Assembly (NCBI GenBank): GCA_021816775.1
Contig: JAKAXA010000006.1
Location: forward strand, 62,001-126,000
Direction of reading: 5' to 3'
Length of the DNA stretch: 64,000 bases
Source of the DNA: Pseudomonadota bacterium
Lineage (GTDB): Bacteria; Pseudomonadota; Gammaproteobacteria; Steroidobacterales; Steroidobacteraceae
A model generated the notes under the pieces. The model did not search any database, was not told the origin of the DNA, and saw nothing but the letters and a program-made list of their open reading frames with translations. The translations under genes and the position numbers were made by a program. This document shows, one piece after another, positions 58,269 to 64,000 of the stretch (its first letter is position 1; every line of letters starts with the position of its first letter).

Positions 58269-59504
58269 TCAGTGGACGACGTTGCCGAGCTGGAAGATCG
58301 GCAGGTACATGGCGATGACGAGCCCGCCGACGATGACGCCGAGGATCACCATGATCAGCGGCTCGAGCAGGCTCGACATCGCATCCACCGCGTTGTCGAC
58401 CTCCGCCTCGTAGAACACGGCCACCTTGCCCGCCATCTCATCGAGCGAGCCGGCCTCCTCGCCGACCGCGATCATCTGCACGACCATGTTGGGGAAGATG
58501 CCCTGCGATTCCATGGCGCGCTGCAGGCGCTGCCCCGTGGCGACCTCGTCGCGCATCTTCAGCACGGCATTCTCGTAGATGATGTTGCCGGTGGCGCCGG
58601 CCACGGACTCGAGCGCCTCGACCAGCGGCACGCCCGCGGCGAACATGGTCGAGAGTGTGCGCGCGTAGCGCGAAATAGCCGCCTTGTTGAGAATGGGGCC
58701 GATGATCGGAATCTTGAGCGACAGGCGGTCGAGGACCTCGCGCATCTTGCGCGAGCGCTTCTGGAAGTAGATGAACACCCAGGCTGCGATGCCGAGGCCG
58801 ATGGCGATGAAAATGCCCTGGTGGCGGACCGCGTTGGATATGTGGATGACGAACATGGTGAACGCCGGCAGGTTCGCGCCGAAGCCCTTGAACAGCTTCT
58901 GGAACTCCGGGATCACGAAAATCATCAGCACCGTGGTCACGATCGCGGCGACGATGAGCACCGCGGCCGGATAAAAGAGCGCCTTCTTGACCTTCTTCTT
59001 GGTTGCCTCGGATTTTTCCTTATACGTCGCGATCTTGTCGAGCAGGGTGTCGAGCGCGCCCGCCTGCTCGCCGGCGCGCACCAGGTTGACGAACAGATCA
59101 TCGAAATACAGCGGGTGCTTGGCCAGTGCTTCGTGCAGCGAGGTGCCGGACTCGACATCCGCTTTGACGGCGAGAATGAGGTTGCGCAGCGAGGGCTTGT
59201 CGACGCCGCTCGCGACGATCTCGAAGGACTGCACCATGGGGATGCCGGCAATCAGCATGGTGGCGAGCTGGCGGCTGAACACTGCGATGTCGGCGGCATT
59301 GACCTTGCCGCCCTTCAGGCTGTCGCGCTTGCGGCGGATGCGCAGTGGCGCGATGCCCTGCCGCCGCAGCTCTGCGCGCACGGCGCTTTCGTCGGGGGCC
59401 ATGGTGTTGCCCTTGACACGCTGGCCGCGCTTGTCGCGGCCTTCCCATAGGAAAGGGACGTCGGGCTTGGGAGTCTTGAGGGTCGCGGAAATTGCCGTGG
59501 CCAT
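58269..59504 (-). CDS. pilC: Type IV pilus inner-membrane platform PilC
   Basis: GspF-family platform protein that couples PilB to pilin insertion. The 411-residue product has two homologous GspF halves (about residues 70-200 and 275-400) with three membrane helices, and the EALAKHP/FDDLFVNL type motifs. ATG at 59504 gives the normal N-terminus; a longer in-frame reading into pilB is a shadow. Confidence 0.95.
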   Translation of the reverse strand: MATAISATLKTPKPDVPFLWEGRDKRGQRVKGNTMAPDESAVRAELRRQGIAPLRIRRKRDSLKGGKVNAADIAVFSRQLATMLIAGIPMVQSFEIVASGVDKPSLRNLILAVKADVESGTSLHEALAKHPLYFDDLFVNLVRAGEQAGALDTLLDKIATYKEKSEATKKKVKKALFYPAAVLIVAAIVTTVLMIFVIPEFQKLFKGFGANLPAFTMFVIHISNAVRHQGIFIAIGLGIAAWVFIYFQKRSRKMREVLDRLSLKIPIIGPILNKAAISRYARTLSTMFAAGVPLVEALESVAGATGNIIYENAVLKMRDEVATGQRLQRAMESQGIFPNMVVQMIAVGEEAGSLDEMAGKVAVFYEAEVDNAVDAMSSLLEPLIMVILGVIVGGLVIAMYLPIFQLGNVVH

Positions 59505-59521
59505 GGATTTGCTGCCCTGCG

Positions 59522-61264
59522 TCAGTCGATGGTGACGCTGTTGATTTCCTCGAGACTGGTGATGCCCGCCTTGACCTTCTCCAGGCCGGCGCGGCGCAAA
59601 TCCCAGATGCCCTCGCGCGCGGCCTGATCGCCGATCTCCACTGCGCTGCCGCCGGCGAGAATGATGCGGGCGATCGCATCGGTGACCGGCATGACCTGGT
59701 AGATGCCCGTGCGGCCCTTGTAGCCGTCGGTGCAGCTCGAGCAGCCGATCGGGCCGAAGATCTTCTGCCCCGCCCGCACGTCGTCCGCGCTGAATCCTTC
59801 CTTCAGCAGCGCCTCGGAGGGGATGTCGAGCGGCTGCTTGCACTGATTGCACAGCCGCCGCGCCAGCCGCTGCGCGATGATCAGGCTCACCGACGTGGCG
59901 ATGGCATAGGGCTTCACGCCCATGTCCACAAGGCGGGTCAGTGTCTGCTGCGCGTCGTTGGTGTGCAGCGTGGAAAGCACCAAGTGGCCGGTCTGAGCTG
60001 CTTTGATGGCGATTTCCGCGGTTTCGAGGTCACGGATTTCGCCGACCATGATGACATCCGGGTCCTGGCGCAGGAACGCGCGCATGGCCGCCGCGAAGGT
60101 CAGGCCCACCTTGGGATTGATGTTGACCTGGTTGACGCCGGGCAGGTTGATTTCCGCCGGGTCCTCCGCGGTGGAGATATTGGTCCCCTCGCGGTTGAGG
60201 AGGTTGAGCCCCGTATACAACGAGACGGTCTTGCCGCTGCCGGTGGGGCCGGTCACCAGGATCATGCCCTGGGGCTTGGCCAGATATTGCTCGTAGAGGG
60301 TCTTCTGGAACGGCTCGTAGCCGAGCGAGTCGATCCCGAGCCTCGCCTGCGAGGCATCGAGGATACGCATCACCACCTTCTCGCCGAACAGCGTCGGGCA
60401 GGTGCTGACGCGGAAGTCGATGCCGCGGCTCTTCGAGAGCTTCATCTTGATGCGCCCGTCCTGGGGCACGCGCCGCTCGGCGATGTCGAGCCGCGCCATG
60501 ACCTTGAGCCGCGCCGCGAGCTTCCCGCCAAGCTGGACCGGAGCCTGAGCGACTTCTTTCAGCACGCCGTCCATGCGCACTCGCACGCGGTAGGTCTTCT
60601 CATACGGCTCGAAATGGATGTCCGAGGCCCCGCGCCGGATGGCGTCGACCATCACCTTGTTGACGAAGCGCACGATCGGGGCGTCTTCGACATCATCTCG
60701 CCCGATGCGCTCCTCGATCTCATCTTCGCCGCCGCTGACCTCCAGGCTCTCCAGGTCGACGTCACCTTCGCTGGTGAACGCCGTGATCTGGTTGTCCGCC
60801 TGCTCGATGGCCTTGTCGATGGCCCCCTGGAGCTTGTCGTCATCGACGACCACCACCTCGATGCTGAGGCTGGTCTGGAACTTGATCTCGTCGATCGCAT
60901 GCAGATGTGTCGGGTCGGCGACGCCCAGGAAGAGCTTCTTGCCGCGGCGGAAGAGCGGCAGCACGCGATGCTTGGCCACGAGCTTGTCACTGACCAGCCG
61001 GACCGTCTCAGGCTCCAGAGTGATGGCATCGAGGTCGAGCACGGGCACCCCGAACTCGTTCGAGGCCGCCACCGCGATGTCCCGCGCCTGGGCCGCGCCG
61101 CTCTCGACGAGCTGGGTCACGAGCGCGATCTTGCGCTCCTTGGCGGTGTTCAGTGCCTCGAGGACCGTCGCCTCTTCGACCACCCCGTCCTGGACGAGGC
61201 GCTGAGGCAGGCCGCCGAGCCCGGTGCGTGGCCCCCCGAGCGCTGCAGAGACGTTGTCGTTCAT
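59522..61264 (-). CDS. pilB: Type IV pilus assembly ATPase PilB
   Basis: Hexameric motor of pilus extension. The 580-residue product has the N-terminal GspE/MshEN domain (about residues 1-150), Walker A VTGPTGSGKTVSL, the Asp box LRQDPDVIMVGEIRD, the His box LVLSTLHTNDA and the four-cysteine zinc site (CNQC...CSSC) near residue 480. Lies 184 bases after pilA, beyond a terminator, so it may have its own promoter in that gap. Confidence 0.96.
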   Translation of the reverse strand: MNDNVSAALGGPRTGLGGLPQRLVQDGVVEEATVLEALNTAKERKIALVTQLVESGAAQARDIAVAASNEFGVPVLDLDAITLEPETVRLVSDKLVAKHRVLPLFRRGKKLFLGVADPTHLHAIDEIKFQTSLSIEVVVVDDDKLQGAIDKAIEQADNQITAFTSEGDVDLESLEVSGGEDEIEERIGRDDVEDAPIVRFVNKVMVDAIRRGASDIHFEPYEKTYRVRVRMDGVLKEVAQAPVQLGGKLAARLKVMARLDIAERRVPQDGRIKMKLSKSRGIDFRVSTCPTLFGEKVVMRILDASQARLGIDSLGYEPFQKTLYEQYLAKPQGMILVTGPTGSGKTVSLYTGLNLLNREGTNISTAEDPAEINLPGVNQVNINPKVGLTFAAAMRAFLRQDPDVIMVGEIRDLETAEIAIKAAQTGHLVLSTLHTNDAQQTLTRLVDMGVKPYAIATSVSLIIAQRLARRLCNQCKQPLDIPSEALLKEGFSADDVRAGQKIFGPIGCSSCTDGYKGRTGIYQVMPVTDAIARIILAGGSAVEIGDQAAREGIWDLRRAGLEKVKAGITSLEEINSVTID

Positions 61265-61387
61265 GGACTTAAGAGGGTCCGATTCGATCTGCGGGGCTCA
61301 AGTGTACCGAAGCCGGCGGCGCCGGCAATTGTCAAATGTGCGCCGATGGTCGCACAGACCATCCCTCCTCACCGTGACTGGGCTCCC

Positions 61388-61418
61388 AAAAAAAAGGAGC
61401 CCCCGCAGAGCGGGGGCT
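61388..61418 (-). terminator. Intrinsic terminator of pilA
   Basis: On the minus strand, AGCCCCCGC and GCGGGGGCT form a perfect 9-bp stem with a 3-base loop, followed by CC and eight T. It sits 31 bases after the pilA stop and before pilB, so pilA is transcribed separately or the pilA-pilB readthrough is strongly reduced. This is the clearest Rho-independent terminator in the window. Confidence 0.92.
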
Positions 61419-61448
61419 ATCGAGGTCCATCGAGACAAGGGAATTAAA

Positions 61449-61958
61449 TTAGTCGCAGATGTTCGGCAGGTAGGCCGGATTGGTCGTGTAAACCGATCCG
61501 TTCGCAGGCGCTGTGCCGCCGGTCACCATATTCAGGTTGGCAATGGTCGCTACCGTCGACGTGGCATCATCGCAAACCCAGGTGATGTCGCCATTCTGGG
61601 ACGAGTAGGCTGTCCAGACCACGGTTTTGCCCGAGATATTCGCGTTGGCGTTGGGGCCATACGTGACGGTGATCTGGCCCGGTGCGGAGAACGCAACGCT
61701 GCTCACGTAAGTACCCGAAATCGTGCTAGTGACTCCGAGGTCCGTGTTCGTGGCGCAGGGGGCCGCCGCCGTGCCGTGATCGGCATAGCATTCATCGAAC
61801 GCGGTCTCCAGGCCTCCGATCAGCGACGAGCCTTCGGTGACCTGCGCGCGAATCGTGTAATTCTGATAGGCCGGAATGGCGATGGCCGCCAGGATGCCGA
61901 TGATCGCGATCACGATCATCAACTCGATCAGGGTAAAGCCCTTTTGCAACGATTTCAT
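61449..61958 (-). CDS. pilA: Type IVa major pilin PilA
   Basis: Major subunit of the type IV pilus. The 169-residue prepilin has a short leader MKSLQKG, cleaved before the N-methylated Phe by PilD, then the hydrophobic helix [20 protein letters not shown] with the conserved Glu5. The globular domain has a Cys pair near 57 and 67 and a C-terminal disulfide candidate (WVCDD...PNICD). GAGGAG lies 8 bases before the ATG. Expressed from a sigma-54 promoter and ended by a strong terminator. Confidence 0.95.
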   Translation of the reverse strand: MKSLQKGFTLIELMIVIAIIGILAAIAIPAYQNYTIRAQVTEGSSLIGGLETAFDECYADHGTAAAPCATNTDLGVTSTISGTYVSSVAFSAPGQITVTYGPNANANISGKTVVWTAYSSQNGDITWVCDDATSTVATIANLNMVTGGTAPANGSVYTTNPAYLPNICD

Positions 61959-62030
61959 GAACTTGACTCCTCAAGCAACAGTGATTGTTCTTGCCCAGAG
62001 GCGCAACGGGCGCCTGCTGACGCGTATGAA

Positions 62031-62047
62031 GCAAGCAGCGTGCCAAT
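62031..62047 (-). promoter_or_regulatory. Sigma-54 (-24/-12) promoter of pilA
   Basis: On the minus strand TTGGCACG-CTGC-TTGC matches the RpoN consensus TGGCACG-N4-TTGC exactly. The start should fall about 12 bases downstream of TTGC, leaving a leader of about 60 bases to pilA. pilA genes of Pseudomonas and others use RpoN with the PilR activator. rpoN itself is at 6.0-7.5 kb; pilR is not in the window. Confidence 0.85.
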
Positions 62048-62161
62048 GAAGTCGAACAGGGATAACTATCTGTTTTTGAAAGCTCTCTGTGCGAGGAACC
62101 GCAGTGCCTATGTTAAGCCAAATTCCATGGGGTGACCTCTTCAGGCCTTGTGCGGGTCAAG

Positions 62162-62182
62162 AAGTGACGCAAATTGTCACTT
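62162..62182. promoter_or_regulatory. Palindrome, candidate PilR upstream activating site
   Basis: AAGTGAC and GTCACTT are perfect 7-base inverted arms with a 7-base spacer, about 115 bases upstream of the -24 box. A second palindrome, CAGACACTTGTCTG, follows at 62197-62210. The distance and TGTC-like half-sites fit PilR-type enhancer binding, but the match to any consensus is not verified. Confidence 0.45.
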
Positions 62183-62336
62183 TGTGCGCCCTTGCACAGA
62201 CACTTGTCTGCTGAGCAGCTACGCCACTGGTCAAGCGCGAGCGTATTGACATGAGCCGCCGTGAATCGCAGCGCTTTGGCGTCGCGGGTGCAATTGTGAT
62301 CGGCCGCACTGCTTCCCGGCCTGCGTGCTGACAGTG

Positions 62337-62351
62337 AGCGGATGATCCGCT
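62337..62351. promoter_or_regulatory. Palindrome upstream of the sulfotransferase gene
   Basis: AGCGGAT-G-ATCCGCT is a perfect 15-base palindrome 37 bases before the ATG at 62389. It could be an operator for the sulfotransferase gene. No protein can be assigned. Confidence 0.3.
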
Positions 62352-62388
62352 AGCTTCTGGTAGATCGAGTCGCCGTCTATACCTCGCT

Positions 62389-64000
62389 ATGATTCTTGAG
62401 TGGTTCAATGCACGTGAGGCCGTTGCTGCCGGTACAACATTGGCCGAGTACGTCCAGTCAGACGCACTAGCGGCAACGAGGCACAAGCAGGCGCGAGCCG
62501 GCAGTACCGGACCAGGTATCCAGAGCTTTCTGCGCCGGGCCGCGCGCGAGACGCGCTCGCTCAGGCTGAACTTATTCAAGCGAGCAAAGCTGCTGGCGGC
62601 ATTCCGATCGAGGCTGCTCGCACAGGGTCTGGATCAGAATACCGCCGACGAGCTTACGCACCTGTTGGTCGTGCAGCTTTCCGGCAGGAAGCATTCGCAG
62701 GTTCCTGACAGCAGCGTCCGGAGCGGGTCTGTCGAATCAGGGTCGTCGCGGCATGTTCCCACGCTTCTAGCTGAAGCTGACTCGAGATTCGCGGAAGGTA
62801 AGCACACCGAGACCGCCGATCGACTGCGAGAAGTGCTCGAAATTGCGCCTCGACTCGCGATTGCGCACGCCAACTTGGGCGTGACGCTGTGCAGGTTGGG
62901 CAAATTTGGCGAGGCGGAGCAGGAACTGCGACGTGCCATAGAGCTCAAGCCCAATTGCGCGGCGGCGCAATTGGCTCTGGGTACCTTGCTTCGAGCCAAG
63001 GGAGACATATCGGCGTCTGAGATCGCGCTACGCCGAGCAGTCAAGCAGGATCCGCGCGATTCGCAGGCTCTGGTCGACCTTGGTATTACGCTCGGCATGC
63101 AAAGTCGACTCAGTGACGCGAGAAGTTGCATTGAGAAGGCACTGCGCCTAACGCCCGGGGGTGCGAGCGCGCTCTGTGGACTCGGCTGGCTGACGAGCAG
63201 GGAGGGCCGATTCGAAGAGGCGGAGAGGCTTTATCGGCGTGCGCTCGAGAGCGATCCGCGAAAGGCGGTCGCGTGGGCAGCGCTGGTTCAACTGCGACCC
63301 ATGAAGATTGCGGATCAGGATTGGCTCGATGGAGCCGAGCAGGTCCTCGAGAGCGGCACGCCGCTGCTGGAAGAAGCAAAGTTGCGCTTTGCGATGGGAA
63401 AGTATTTCGACGATCTTCAGAAATATTCTCGTGCATTCGAGCAGTATAAGCGTGCAAACGAACTGCAGAAGCTGCTCGCAGCTCCATATGACAGGACTGC
63501 GCGCACGAGGTTTGTCGACGAAATGATCCGCGTTTACACGCGGGAGAAAGTGACGCACTTGGCAGAGGGCGCAAGCGACTCTGAACGTCCGATCTTCGTC
63601 ACCGGTATGATGCGTTCCGGCACCTCTCTGGTGGAGCAGATCATCGCTTCGCATCCTAGAGCGGCCGGGGCCGGTGAGCTGGATTTTTGGAATACCACGG
63701 CGCACAAGCGTCCGGACCTCAGGCAGCGCGAAGAGCATGATGCATCATTTACGCGAAAGCTCGCGGCTTTGTATCTGAAAGTGCTGAACAGGCATTCCAC
63801 GGATGCATCGCGTGTTGTGGACAAAGCCACATTCAATTCCGATCACTTGGGACTCATACATAAGGTTTTCCCCAGAGCGCGCATACTCTACTTGCGCCGG
63901 GATCCAATCGACACCTGTCTGTCCTGCTACTTCCAGGACTTCGCCAACGCGGCGGCGTTCACCATGGACCTCGGCGATCTCGCCCATTACTACCGCGAGC
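62389..64000 (+). CDS. TPR-domain sulfotransferase, runs off the window
   Basis: Open for at least 537 codons. Residues about 120-300 are tetratricopeptide repeats (for example EAEQELRRAIELKPN and EAERLYRRALESDP). From about residue 400 a PAPS-dependent sulfotransferase domain begins: GMMRSGTSLVEQI at 406-418 is the 5'-phosphosulfate-binding loop and YLRRDPIDTCLSCY near 501-514 the 3'-phosphate loop. The 3' end is outside the window. Codons such as ATA and AGA, rare in its neighbours, appear here, which hints at transfer. Divergent from pilA, so its target may be the pilin or a surface glycan (inference). Confidence 0.85.
   Translation, partial: MILEWFNAREAVAAGTTLAEYVQSDALAATRHKQARAGSTGPGIQSFLRRAARETRSLRLNLFKRAKLLAAFRSRLLAQGLDQNTADELTHLLVVQLSGRKHSQVPDSSVRSGSVESGSSRHVPTLLAEADSRFAEGKHTETADRLREVLEIAPRLAIAHANLGVTLCRLGKFGEAEQELRRAIELKPNCAAAQLALGTLLRAKGDISASEIALRRAVKQDPRDSQALVDLGITLGMQSRLSDARSCIEKALRLTPGGASALCGLGWLTSREGRFEEAERLYRRALESDPRKAVAWAALVQLRPMKIADQDWLDGAEQVLESGTPLLEEAKLRFAMGKYFDDLQKYSRAFEQYKRANELQKLLAAPYDRTARTRFVDEMIRVYTREKVTHLAEGASDSERPIFVTGMMRSGTSLVEQIIASHPRAAGAGELDFWNTTAHKRPDLRQREEHDASFTRKLAALYLKVLNRHSTDASRVVDKATFNSDHLGLIHKVFPRARILYLRRDPIDTCLSCYFQDFANAAAFTMDLGDLAHYYRE

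Larger units (their letters stand above)
62047..62388. other. Intergenic region between pilA and the sulfotransferase gene
   Basis: About 340 bases that hold the pilA control region: the -24/-12 promoter at its edge, two palindromes upstream of it (62162-62182 and 62197-62210), and a further palindrome AGCGGATGATCCGCT (62337-62351) 37 bases before the divergent gene. No other gene is seen. Confidence 0.6.

Overview
The window is a very GC-rich chromosomal segment of a Gram-negative gammaproteobacterium. The evidence is the complete dcw (division and cell wall) cluster from mraZ to ftsZ followed by lpxC and secA, the kdsD-kdsC-lptC-lptA-lptB-rpoN-hpf-rapZ locus, the yacG-zapD-coaE-pilD-pilC-pilB-pilA block and the petBC-sspAB block. 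These arrangements are typical of the Pseudomonas/Xanthomonas/Nevskiales side of the class. I cannot name a genus. Many genes start with GTG or TTG (secA, coaE, murA, murB, murG, rsmH, pilD, mutT, sspA, rsmI).

Layout. 1-4.7 kb (+): lower glycolysis gap (5' truncated), pgk, pyk and a patatin-like phospholipase. 4.75-11.1 kb (-): Kdo synthesis and LPS export (kdsD, kdsC, lptC, lptA, lptB), then rpoN, hpf and rapZ; ptsN is absent from its usual slot. 11.2-13.7 kb (+): ibaG, murA and a 6-phosphogluconate dehydrogenase. 13.8-16.1 kb (-): a three-gene operon of two SPFH proteins around an unrecognised helical protein. 16.4-17.2 kb: a decayed AAA/DUF4143 ATPase. 17.4-22.0 kb: an M16 protease, pgl (-) and a DegS-like protease (-). 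22.3-25.6 kb (+): petB, petC, sspA, sspB, with no Rieske gene petA in front of petB. 25.6-27.4 kb (-): an IS607-type element (serine recombinase tnpA and RNA-guided-nuclease-family tnpB), immediately followed by rnpB (RNase P RNA, +). 28.0-30.2 kb: rsmI (-) and lpoA (+). 30.4-48.3 kb (+): the dcw cluster, with a sigma70-type promoter and three MraZ boxes in front of mraZ. 48.5-54.7 kb (+): lpxC, a DUF721/DciA gene (-), an M23 peptidase, secA, mutT and a conserved hypothetical. 54.9-55.2 kb (-): a fused, frameshifted HicA/HicB remnant. 55.6-62.0 kb (-): yacG, zapD, coaE, pilD, pilC, pilB, pilA. 62.4 kb to the end (+): a TPR-sulfotransferase gene running off the window, divergent from pilA.

Most of the window is envelope biology: LPS assembly, peptidoglycan precursor synthesis, septation, Sec export and type IV pili. 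RpoN connects two blocks. Its gene lies at 6-7.5 kb, and a near-perfect -24/-12 RpoN promoter precedes pilA at 62.0 kb. The accessory or unusual material is the IS607 element, two decayed genes, the SPFH operon, the missing petA and the sulfotransferase beside the pilin gene.
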